Notes under the pieces: model-generated
What the model was told of the DNA's origin: nothing
Databases searched by the model: none
What the model saw: the letters and a program-made list of their open reading frames with translations, nothing else
Made by a program: the position numbers and the translations under genes
Assembly: GCA_019828545.1 (NCBI GenBank)
Contig: JACVRA010000295.1
Location: forward strand, 1-64,000
Direction of reading: 5' to 3'
Length of the DNA: 64,000 nt
Source: Paracamarosporium sp. OC-R06-R3
Taxonomy: Eukaryota; Ascomycota; Dothideomycetes; Pleosporales; Didymosphaeriaceae
Shown: positions 10,616 through 21,619 of the stretch, piece after piece
Position numbering within the stretch: position 1 is the first letter of the stretch
How the letters are laid out: every line of letters starts with the position of its first letter

Positions 10616-11245
10616 CCAACCGATGCAAAGTTTGTAGTGAGTTTACTGGTACCGTAAGAGCTTGATATTTCACATCATGATAGCCGTGATCTTGCTCACG
10701 ATGCATATTTTGAATTCTATTCCGCTGGGTATTGCCAAACTGGAGGTCACGGAAGGATTTTGACGGCGTTTTCAAGGGTATTCACTGAGTGATGCTGCCG
10801 TCTCGCTCGACGACCCATCGGTAGCACTCGAGAGTGCATTATCAAGAATATGGCAGAACTCAACATCTGCGATTTCTACGAACCATGTTATATTGCTTTA
10901 TGTAACGTTAGTCGTATCTCCCGGCTTAGGTAACCTTGCCATTGTTTCTCCCTGATGTAGCTTGCCATACGGATCTTAGCGCAGGTCATAAATAGAGCCG
11001 TATCAAGTAACAGCTATGAGAATGTATACATTCGTGCTCTATAACGGAGAAAGGGTTCAATTGATTGATTGTGGAAATATATCTGCGCAGAGATGCATAG
11101 TTAGAGTTAAAGCACGCAACGAACTAGGCATTAGTGGAGCTACTGGCATCCGGTGGGCTCGCATGGGAGATTTTCCGCCTACTTGCTATCAAAACTGATA
11201 CATCTCTTCTTATAGCTACCTAGTTATTCGCATCGCAACTTCCCT
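10616..11245. other. Intergenic, nothing recognised
   Basis: A 60-codon frame at 11016-11198 starts with ATG but has no motif and no splice partners. The region probably holds the 3' ends of the two converging genes. Confidence 0.45.
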
Positions 11246-12335
11246 CTAAATCTCAGAAGGCTCAACCCTAAACATGCTCTCCACAACCGGACTGTCCGCC
11301 CCATAGCGCTGAATCGTCTCCCTAACCGCCTCCTCCAAACTCATTTCCTGCACTCCCACTAGTTCATTCTCTGTCAGTCCATCTAGATTATTCCCACAAT
11401 CTTCTTCATAAAACTGGTTACTGAACGTGAACCCACGCATCGCCTTTCTAAGCTCCCCTTTTTCCAGCGCAATTTTCGCATTTTTATTCATTTTTGCGAC
11501 GTCAATCTGCGTGACGGAGAACTGCGTGCCGAGGACTGACTCCAGCACAGCGAGGATCTTGTTTTGCGTCACGGTGCCCGCGGGAAAGGGGCAGATGAAG
11601 ATACCGCGGTTAGCGATGGCGGAGGGATTGCGCAGCATGTTTGCTGCTGCGACGGCGATGGTTGGGAGGGGTGTCCAGTAGAGGGGGTTGTTGCCCGTGC
11701 CGTAGATGCGCGCTTCTTTCTCCTTCATATTGAATCCGCCTGGTCCTTTCATGAGCCCTTTACCGGTCAGCATATCACATGAGATGATTCCATTGGTGCA
11801 AAACACTTACACATATCGAAGAATGGCCCACCGTTCAGCGCAGTCCAAGTAATCTTCCCTTCCTTTGCGAGCTTTTCAAGATACTCTCTCACCCTGACTT
11901 TAGCGCCTGCGACCGCTTCCGGCAACCGTTTAAATTGCTTGCTGGTTACATTGCCCACGAACTCGTTTGAGAAGTAGAAAGGCACGCCGGCAGCTACAGC
12001 AGCGTCGATGATCAGCTTGGAGGGCTCGTATTGCGTGGCCCCGCCAGTGACGCAGTTTACGACTGCATCTTGGCCGGTGAATGCGTCTTTCAGCGATTCG
12101 AGGGAACTATAGTCGACGGTTTTGACAGTAATATTGGATTCGGGTGGTGGTGTATAGCTTGAGGCTGAGCGTGATACGGCAGTTATGCTGTGTTTCTCTG
12201 GACCCTTGAGCAGTTCGTTGATGAGCGCAGTACCCACGTTGCCACGAGCCTTTTATGATTAGTCTTTATCTTCCTAACTCCCAATGCTCTTTCAGGCCCA
12301 CCTACTCCTAAGATGATAATGTTCTTCAGCTCCAT
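11246..12335 (-). CDS. NmrA-like / isoflavone-reductase-like NAD(P)-binding protein
   Basis: Three exons (12335-12306, 12249-11811 and 11757-11246) with introns of 56 and 53 nt (donors GTAGGT and GTAAGT) give 326 residues. The N-terminus IIILGARGNVG is the glycine-rich dinucleotide motif of atypical short-chain dehydrogenases (NmrA/PCBER type). It is completed only by splicing out the first intron. TGNNPLYWT in the middle is characteristic of the fungal CIPA/isoflavone-reductase-like group. These are cytosolic NAD(P)H-dependent reductases or redox sensors. The substrate is unknown. The splice choices restore the FFDM-W-LMKGP region expected in the family. Confidence 0.85.
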
Positions 12336-12946
12336 TTTTTCTCTTGATGATATGGTTTCTGTGTCCGTCGAAGTCAACTGTAGTGTGTAATGAAATTGTC
12401 TTGGGATAGTTCCGAAGCTTATATGTATAGCAACATCACGACCCTACATGATAAAACTAAGTGCGCCAGCGTTGCCTGATTGATGCCTCGCTGCTGCCTT
12501 AGCCGGGAGCTACACATGAAATCCTCCGGACTACAACCATGCCATAAACACTCAGCCAAACCCACCGGATTTCCCGATGTAGCTAACCAGAGAGCAACAG
12601 TTGTCGCAAACTCATCCTTTCGTCCTCAAGCAGCATCCCAATGTTTACCTAGAACGAAAGATCTCGTCCGTGAACGGATTTCGGAAGATATGTTAACCGA
12701 ACGGCGGATGGTGTCGAGCAAGCCCACCCCTGCACAAAAAGCGGGCTCGAAATCTTGGCAAAACTTTCGTTCGCGGGAATTTTGGTGGGACCGAATCCAA
12801 ACTTCGAGGAACAACAAAAACACAATCTCTTCACTGCTTTTGCCAGGACAAGTCCTTTCAAACTAACCCAATTCAAAATTTACACACCTCAGCTTGTTGT
12901 CTACCACTGAAGTCCACACCCACACACCCACAAACCCACCACAAAA
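12336..12946. other. Divergent promoter region
   Basis: It lies between the NmrA-like gene (minus) and the Alb1-like gene (plus). Open frames here lack motifs. No specific element was identified. Confidence 0.4.
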
Positions 12947-13578
12947 ATGGCCAAAACCGCAAAAGTCAAAAAGCGCCGTACGTCTCTGCCAATCCTCCTT
13001 CCTCATAACCCTTCTAACCTCCCGCAGAACCCTCCACACACTCCCGCGCCGCCCGCCGCGCAGCCTCCCCCTCCCTCGACGTCCCGACAGCCGCAAAAAC
13101 CCCCAACACCCGGACCTCCGCGTCCCCAGAGCCACACCCCGCCTCCATAAAACCGCACGTCCTCGCCGCCCAAAACGCAGGCATAAGCAAGCAGAAATCC
13201 AAGCCCATGAAGCGCGCACAGAGACTCAGGCAAATAAAGGGCATGGAGCGGGCGGAGGAGAACCTGGATAAGTTGCAGCTCAAGGTTGCGAAGAGTGTGG
13301 GGAGGGAGAAGAAGGTTAGGGAGAGGCGGAAGGGGTGGGAGGAGGTTAATGAGGGGAAGAAAGGGAAGAAGGGGAATGCGTTTGCGGAGTTGGGTGATGA
13401 GGGGGAGGAGAAGAGGAAGGAGAGGGTGTGGGGTGGTGATGAGGAGATGGATGAGGTGGAAGGGGGTGGGGAGGTGAAGGGTCCGGCGGTGCTTGGTGGG
13501 TCGGGGACGCAGGAGTTAGAGGTTGCTCCGGCGGCGGGTGTGCCGTTGCCGGTCGAGGGCGAGGATGAGCTGCTCTGA
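12947..13578 (+). CDS. ALB1: Ribosome biogenesis protein Alb1-like
   Basis: Exons 12947-12977 and 13028-13578, with a 50-nt intron (GTACGT donor, CTAAC branch, GCAG acceptor), encode 193 residues. The N-terminus MAKTAKVKKR followed by HSRAARRAAS is the signature of the fungal Alb1 family. These small basic proteins accompany the 60S export factor Arx1 on pre-60S particles. The C-terminal half is Lys/Glu-rich and probably coiled or disordered (roughly residues 75-150). The plus strand of exon 2 is strongly G-rich, which produces long false frames on the opposite strand. Assignment rests on the N-terminal motif; the C-terminal half is poorly conserved in this family. Confidence 0.75.
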
Positions 13579-13810
13579 GCGTTGGGGAGGCAAGTCACGA
13601 ATTACGAGTTGCAGACAAGACACCTGCGATATTAAATGCGCGCTGACTGGAGGACCAGAAGGTGCTAGTCGCGTATGCTATGATTTAATAGATGATACCC
13701 AGTCGCCGACAATGCAGACGAAAATGCTCCTATATCAGTTCCCTGTCTCTCAGATGCAATGCTAACCCTAGAACACCCAGAAGATGCATATGTACGTAGA
13801 CCAGACCCTT

Positions 13811-16800
13811 TTACTCTTCCTGTGTACCGACTGTGCTTCCCTCGGTCCTTGATTCTGTCTCCGCCTCACATCCAAACCCCATGCCCGTCCAACTCCGTCC
13901 CGCTGTACCCATAACCAATGCGCGGTTTAAATCTACGTCAAACCACCTCTCTCGCCTCTTCGTATCCCTCGATCCACCTTCTAGCGCCGTGCGCGCCGCT
14001 CTAGTTGTCCGCTGCCGCTTGTTGTTCCGACTACCCCCTTCTGAAAGCAAGTTGCCTAGGCGAATGCGCTGATTCTCGAGTACTAGCTCGCTCGCGACAA
14101 TGCTCCGTACGTAGGGAGCCAAATCATCAACAACTATCCGGAAGGTACGATCGAAAGAAGAGGCCGAGAGGTTGTACGATGTATTGAGGACGGGCACAGC
14201 ATCTGGTGGGTAGGCTAGGATATCGAATGCGCGGGAGAAATCTGGCCATGAGAGGTGTGTCTTGCGATTCTGGCGGGCCTTCTGTTCGAGAATAGCTGTC
14301 ATGAAGCCTTGCTCAGTTGTTGGTATGGATATAGCTTCTTTTGCGTTAGGATTTTGACGTCCGTGTGCACGTCGGATTTGAAGATGAGTTTGTGTGAGTA
14401 TATGAGTGTCGAAGTGGTTGAAGTCGATCATGTGATCGACCTGTAGGACTGGAGCGGCGAGTGTGTAGCTGGAACGAGCTCTGTTTGATAGAAGGGGCAG
14501 CGATGGATCGGTAGGTTGTTCGAAGTGGCTTTGATAAGACGGCAAATCCACCCCACAGAATACGTCGAGAGCGCTAAATGAGTCCGCAATGGCATCGAGG
14601 CGCTTAAGCTCAGATATTGTACTTCTGCTCGGCGCTTCATCAGCGGAGTTGGTAGACTGCAGTCCGCTCCAGTCGTCGGGTTTGATAGCCCATTCTTCCC
14701 ATGCCTCTTTGAGAAGTTCCTCTGTACGGTCGTAACCAACATTGTCTTCAGATGTAAAGACGTTATGTGAGACACATCCCATGCCGGGTACGTATGTTCC
14801 CTCACTAGCAACACGAAGTGGTTGGCCAGTCTCGTCCAAGTCTTTGCCAGGTGGCCACCGCTGGTATATCCATTCCAGTCCCCCTTTCTGGTCGCCCACG
14901 GACATCTGACACCAAAGATTCAGCTCAGTAATACTGGCTCGAAGGTCGTAGTTCTTCGATTGGTAGAGGGCAGAAACAGCATCTCGTTCCAGGATATGGC
15001 CTTCATGACCGGCCAAGACAACCATATAGTCGGCAGCAAGGGATACAGGAGGAGGCGAGATACGAAGAATGGCGGCCAGTGGTAGTTCATGAACCGGGAT
15101 GAGAGCTTCATTTGTACAAGTGATAACGATTGGCCGCTTTGATTGAGAAGCCAGTCTAGTCACCTGCGCCCAGAAGCCTTGGTCTTCGTCATATAGAATG
15201 TCAGCTTCCTCAAACAGAATTAATGATTGCTTCTGTGATTTGCGTTGTGACTGTGCAATCGGCAAGGTAGCCTGTCCAGGCAAAGGTGCTTTTGGAACGG
15301 ATTCCATTGCCTTGGGTTTGGACTTCGGCTGCTCTGCAACCGGGCCTTTGGATTTGAAAAAAGACGTCATGGTGCCTTGTCGCCCGCTATCGAGATCTTT
15401 CCGGAGAGCGTCACTGTGACGTTCCGTATCAGTATCATCCGCTGGTCTTGGATCTGGATTGATTGGCTTTTCGTTTCGCTTATGGCTGACGAGATGGTTC
15501 TCTGTCATATCACCGACTTTGTCTTGGATGTCTTTGCCCGACCGTCGGCTGCCTGAGTTAATTTCAAATATTTCAAAACCCAAATCTTTGGCCACGGCTT
15601 GTACCATAGCGCTCTTTCCGCATCCATGTGGTCCGCTGATCAATACAACGTTCTTGTTTCTGGTCCAACGAGCTCGTCGTAGAGAAGTCGGTGTGAAAAA
15701 GCTTGATAGGTAGTTGTTAGACTCCTCTCGAGGCAGCTCAACCATCTCTTCCTCTTCCTCCTCGTCGCTATCTACGACGAAGTCATCCTGAATCATCTTG
15801 CGCTTCTTCTTTGCGGGCTTTCTCGAACCTCCTGCTTCAACAGCCTTGGATCCGGCGTGTTTTCCACTTACAGAGAGAACTGTAAGGTTTTGTAACCAAT
15901 CCTTCAGAGTTGCAGGCTCCTGCCCAACTTGTAGAACGTGCGAGGCGTACTTGGGGGCATATTTCTGAACCCAAGACATGGGTTCACATTTGCCCAAATC
16001 AAAGGCTGTAAGGTCGTCCTTGATGCCGGCGAAGAGTGCTGTAATTGCGGGATGTACGCGGGTCGTTGCTGAAACAGATTCGCAGGATGACAATGACGCA
16101 ACTTGACGGCGCAGCCTTTCTTGTATGTCGGTGCCCGTGGTTAGCAAACGTGTAGGTAACCGCACATCCTTTGGTGGTGCGAAATCGGAACAAGTAACGT
16201 CGTGTTGTTTTTGAATAGACGATTGAAGCTGTAATGCCAACCTTTCTATTAAGTCTTCCTCACACGGAACTGCGAGTACGCTACTTTTCATTTTGCGAGC
16301 TTTGAACGAGAATTTTTCGGACAGCAGCGTTTTTGATGGTATATTGACGTCTAAATTGCGAACGTGTGCAGTCTCATTCGTAGGCCATGGCGCATCGATC
16401 AGACCGCCTTGTTTTGAAGAGCGCTTATCCCTCACCCCGAATGCTGGAATATCATTGGAAGAATGGAAGCTTCGGCTTTCAAGCTTTAACTTCCCTGGAG
16501 TCACAGCGCTCCTTTTTTGTGCTTTTGGTGACACTAAGGACTGGCCATCCGTAGCCTGGTGACTGGTTGTTGGCTCATCGCTCTTGGGAGCAGCTTTTCC
16601 GAGGAAGAAAGGATGAGTAGGTTTAGGTGGTCCGGAGGGCTTTGGTGGTACATTCTTCGGAGTTATAGTGAGTGGTGCACGTTTGCCACCCTTGAGAATA
16701 GCCTCAATTTTCTCACCAGTAGCATGTCGAGTTGCTGCATCATGTCCATACTTGATGATCGTGACCGTTGGCGCAATCTGTAGCTTCGGCTTCCGTCCTC

Positions 16801-17586
16801 GCCGCTTCTTAGGGGTTATGGCTTCTAGTTCGACCGGAGGGCTTGACACAAGTCTTCCACTTTTGCTAACCTTGATATTCTTCTTTGGAGCGGTTTTGCT
16901 GGTCGTTGACGTAGGAGCTGTGCTTTGGAGAGTGTTGGGGTCAGAATCGAAAGTAACATCGTTCGACGGCAGTGCCATCTGTTGATCGTGACTCGATGTT
17001 CCATTGGCTGATATGTTCACGATAGCATCATTTGGATGCGATTCGGGCTGGGTTTTTATGGCTTGCGATGCCATCGCTGGTCCTGCTCCAAGCTCCAACT
17101 GTTGGTGCCAATCTAGCGCCCCACTGGCTAGGACGTTGGCTGCAACAGTATTGTCATGGCCTGGAGGTGGGGAGTTCGTCTTTCTTCTCTTCCGTCGGTT
17201 TTGGTTCGGATCTTCCTCCAAGTTTGGCTCCTCCGATATCTCCATTGCATCGACGTGCGTGTCTTGGGTAGTAGCCTGACCGCGTGGCGGCTGCGTGAAC
17301 CTCTCCATCAGCGATTGGTTCTTCCCTGCAGGACTCTCTTTCTTCTTGTTTGTGCTTCCAGGTTTCCTTCCTCGCTTCTTCTGTCCCCCGCCTGCTTTGT
17401 CGTGCTGTTCGTAGCTGGGGTCATCGGGAGCATTGTCGGCCGGGGCCTCAACCGTCGGCGGCTGCTGTTCGGGCACATTGTTCTCTGAGCACGTCAGGCA
17501 TATGACAGAAACATTTTGAGCATGTCGCACACACTTTGCGGTTTTGAGAAGAACGGATGTACGTTTTGCTTATCCTCTAGATTCAT
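13811..17586 (-). CDS. ELG1: Elg1/ATAD5-type RFC-like clamp unloader subunit
   Basis: A short first exon (17586-17535, MNLEDKQNVHPFF...) and a long second exon (17484-13811) are separated by a 50-nt intron with a GTGTGT donor and a CTGAC branch. The product has 1241 residues. Without the first exon the frame would begin at a non-ATG codon, and HPFF N-termini are usual for fungal Elg1. The N-terminal 500 residues are Pro/Ser/Lys-rich and disordered. The AAA+ domain has Walker A GPHGCGKS (about 634-642) and an acidic Walker B LFEEAD (about 774-779), the variant seen in ATAD5/Elg1. Elg1 replaces Rfc1 in an RFC-like complex that unloads PCNA, especially SUMO-PCNA, after replication. Confidence 0.88.
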
Positions 17587-18175
17587 TGCGGTCTGCACCG
17601 CAGCGAGGGCCATTTACAAAACACGGCTACCGGAGCATGCTTTGGAAAAATATTGCGATCGAAACGAGGCTCGCTATGAGGAGAAGTTACAGCTGCAATT
17701 GTATGTGTAAGGTGTCAGGGTTGGTGAAAGCGGAAAGTGAAGGCTGCGCGCGTGTGTGGCTGCCGGCAGACGCGACTTCCTGACGTCGCGCTTTCACGTA
17801 CAAGGTACGCGTTAGTGGCTCTTAAGTAAGCGGCCAATCACAACCTACAATAAAAGTTCAATATGTAAATGCAATTGAGTGTATTGATGCCTAAATCAAG
17901 GAGGTTAAGCTTCTGAGAGTTTGAACTTGTAAAATTGTGTCAGTATATTTAGCATGTTCAATGCTGGAACTGCTCTGCAATGTTCGGATTGCGTAGCCGC
18001 TGCTGCAGCGCGCAACCGAAAACGCCAAGATTCCGCTCCACTTTCACCGCCTCTTTTTCTGCCGGCCCGCGGTCTGAACTCGAACTTTTTTTGCGACAGC
18101 TCACGAACTGCTTGACCAGCACTTTAACGACCCACGCAGACTTGGAGCGAGCTGCAAGGCCCAGTCTGGCAAAAC
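17587..18175. other. Divergent promoter of ELG1 and UTP8
   Basis: The start codons of two divergent essential-type genes lie 589 bases apart. Short frames here are not supported. No TATA box was identified with confidence. Confidence 0.45.
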
Positions 18176-21084
18176 ATGTCGTTCGAAAATGAAATTGGCG
18201 CGCCCTTTACGCTGGCTTCCCTGCCGCACTCGATAAGCTCCCGCGACGGACGCACCCATGCCGCCAGTGTTTGCAGTATCAGCGGCACCAAAAAAAGGAA
18301 GCGCACAGAGATTGCCGTGGGACTAGACGGAGAAGGAGTTTCTATCTACAGCGTGGGTGCTCACGAGCAGACACTGCTACCAAGACTAACGAACAAAAGT
18401 TGCAAAATCCTCAGCTGGTCACGTCCTACGCTTTGCCGCCGCAGACATCGTTCGCATCCGCTCCATATTCTGTATATCACAAGGGCTCCTCCAAAAGGGC
18501 GTCACGTCGCTATACGTACGCATTCGTCTCCCAAAACACGCCTGGCGCGAAACCTCATCTGGTGTGTTTCGCCGAAGAGATTCGTAAAGACTCTACCACA
18601 GATACTGTCAAAACCACCTATACGCCGTCGGACGTATCACAGAAGATTGTTTCTATCGACGTTATTCCTGTACCTTCTGGTGCCTCTGATCAACATGCGT
18701 CGCACGAGGTCTTGGTTACTTTTGGGAACGGGGACGTTATCTGCCTCTCCTCTGATCTCGAGGTAGTGAGATGGGTAGCAAGCATTTCCAATCTTGCGCT
18801 ATCTTCGAAGGACCTATTCAAGATTGAACATGCGTCTATCAATTCAGCGAGAGCTCTCACCCACGGGTTATTGAATAAACGCGAAGACATAATGGCTGTG
18901 CTAAACCCTTCACTGGATGAGAAGTCTGACCTGCTGGATCTCACTCAAGTCATGTCTGTCATTGGTCGACAGTCAGACGGTCGAAGGATGTTCGCTTTGT
19001 TCCAGATTCAACCACGCTCGCTTGATCTCTTGACCAGCCGCCTCCCACCATTGAAGCACCTTTCTGTCTGGGAGCTACCAGGATCACAGTTAGAATCAAT
19101 TTCGGGTTCAGATCACGGAAACGATCAATTCGTTGTCCAAGCCAGCAATGGGACTGTCCATCATCTGGGTAGCAACGGACTCCTCACCTACGATTTCTCT
19201 GGAACTGTCCCTAGGACCTCGTCCGAATTAAGCAAATCCATCCTCGCGGTCGACTCCATTTTGCGCATTTCACAGGATCTGTTGCTGACGACGTCACAAT
19301 CAACGTGTCGATTAGTAAATGTCAAATACAATTCGGTTCACGCTGAGCGTTCGGTAGAACCGAATACGCAAAGCACCTCGAAGGATAGCAAGAAAAGAAA
19401 GGTTGCCGCTTCTGAGCCTGGAGAACCCACCTCTAAAGCTCCTGCATTGATAGCCTACTATGCTGATCTGGGTCTAGCCGTAGGCTCGTGGAACAACGAG
19501 CTTGTTGGGCTCCAGCTTGGGGAAAGCACCAGGCGCAAGCGAATAAAGTCACAGGGTACCCGGCTTATCGACTCGCTTGGAAAGGGTATATCGTCACAGT
19601 CGGAAAGCAGTCAAGAAGACATGGCAAAATGGCGGGAAAAGGTTCCTAAGCTTGACAGATACGCCCGCAAGGGAGAAGTTGCCAAGTTTGAAGAACTATT
19701 CGCAGCAGAATTGGGTGTCAAGCTCGAGAACAGTGAAGCTGAAAACACCGTGGAAGAGAAGCTCGTCAACGGAGATGATGGTACAGTTGTCACAAACGGA
19801 ACTACGAATGCCCCAGATCCAGCGAAGTCAACAACTGGAGCTCAAGAGCAAAGCTCTGACTTGCCACGCAAATGGATCCTATCTAGAATCCTTTCGAAGA
19901 CATTGTCAGCAGCTAAACGATCTCGATACCAACAGTATGCGGCCTATGCGTTGACCAGGATATTCCAATGGGTTGATTCGCCCTCGTCGCATGGCCCTAG
20001 CGGATGTTTGAAGATCGAATTTTTTCCTCCCAACGTTTTCGAATGGCTTATGCTCTCTGGCAATCTTACAAAGGAATCGATCAGGCGCGCTCTTCTGGAT
20101 GACCCAACTAGTGGCCTCGGCATTACTACGCCTATTCGTGACGGCGACATTGTTCGTGCTGTTGTGAACTTCGACCCTGAGCTGCACATTCTTTCCGCAA
20201 TCTTGAACCATGGCCACTTCCTTCCTGTTGGCGAAGTAGTTCAGGCTGTAAAATTTCTGCTACAAAATCTCGACGACCAACCCAAGACTGAGAACGCACC
20301 CAAACTACTTACAAATGGAACTGAACCCCATGCGGATTCCATGGATGTGGATATAACATCGGAACTAGAGGCAGCATCACACGAGATAGATCGTGCTCTA
20401 GCCATACTTGACAATGGTCTGGCAGTCCTTGGTGGCACCCTTCGACCTGCTTTGATGCGCCTGCACACTTTCTCTCCAGCTGTTGTCAGCTCTACACTCC
20501 GTTCCACGCTTTCACGGCATGACCTCGAGTCGCTAATTAAGTTGCTCCATCATGAATTGAAGAACGGTGGCTGGACCTCTTTGTACGAATTTGACGATTC
20601 AGACTTACCCGAGGTAGAACCGTCGTCAGAAGAAATCGATAATAGCGCAGTCGCAATCATTGCATCTCTTCTCAGCTGCACTCTGGATGCAATTGGACCG
20701 GCTCTTTGGCTCACCTCAGTCGGCGACACATCCACAGATCAACTCATCCAAGAGCTGCGCGAAGATGCTGAGGAAGCACTACTGGGATTCTGGGAAGCCC
20801 GGTACATCCGCGGTATACTGAGCGAGCTCCTACGCTACAACTCGCAGCTCCCGAAGTCCCAGAAACCGACCAGCAAAGTTTTAGAGAAGCAAGGCAAGCC
20901 ATTCGCATTGGACACCAAAGTCGAGGAGCTACCCATGCTGCCGCTGGGTTCTAAGCCTGATCAGGGCGTTAAGAAAACTAAGGGGGGCAAGGGAGGCCAG
21001 AAGAAGGCAAGAAGTGCAAGAGAAATGGGCATGCTGATCAGCAAGCGCGTGCCGAAGTACAGTTTCGAAAGGATTGCGATATAG
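18176..21084 (+). CDS. UTP8: Utp8-like U3 snoRNP (small-subunit processome) protein
   Basis: Exons 18176-18352 and 18400-21084 are joined across a 47-nt intron (GTGGGT donor, CTAAC branch, AAAAG acceptor), giving 953 residues. The junction gives continuous VSIYS-LQNPQLVTSY. The N-terminal third looks like a beta-propeller, with KKRKRTEIAVG, followed by acidic linkers and a helical C-terminal half ending in a Lys-rich tail (KKTKGGKGGQKKARS) typical of nucleolar proteins. This fits fungal Utp8, a t-UTP/UtpA component needed for rDNA transcription and early pre-18S processing; yeast Utp8 is also linked to tRNA export. The family call is from overall resemblance, because Utp8 is poorly conserved. 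Confidence 0.65.
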
Positions 21085-21619
21085 ATAGCTAGCGAAGTTG
21101 CAGGGTGCATACGAGTGCATACGAGGGCAGCGGAAGATACCATATATTTTAACTTTCCATCTTTTACCAATTTAGATGTGCAGGGTGAACATGTACTCGA
21201 AGACGCTCGCTTGAATGCCTGAATCTAGTTATTATGAAGCTATACTTCTCTAGAAAGGGTGCGGCTCGCGAGCTGACACGATCACGGCCGACGCAGGTCT
21301 GGGTTTTAGGTGTCTTTGTCAGCCCGCATGGCTTGCACGGTGCCGCGAACCAACGACCGCAGTCCCGCCGTTTGCTTTTGCTGATGGGCGCTAGCTAAAG
21401 GTTATCCACTTATGACGACGGCGGTGGATGTGGCCGATGGGGCTAATTTAGTCCAGCTGGGACATCGCTGCGGAGCCTCGGACGGCGCGTTGGAGAAGCA
21501 CATCTTGACAGCCGAGCCGTTTTTGCCTCGTTTATCTTCACCTCCGCACTTTGTCTCTTTCTCTCGTCGTGCATAGTGGGACCTGGATCTTGGTATAGCG
21601 CTCGCAATTGAGATGCGCG
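21085..21619. other. Intergenic / 5' leader of membrane-protein gene
   Basis: No coding frame is supported. A short upstream frame (ATG at 21613, stop at 21664-21666) overlaps the main start of the next gene out of frame and could reduce its translation. Confidence 0.4.

Noticed and set aside
13014..13598. 194-codon minus-strand Ser/Pro-rich frame
   Set aside because: It is the mirror of the G-rich Alb1 exon. The plus-strand frame has the family motif and splice sites.
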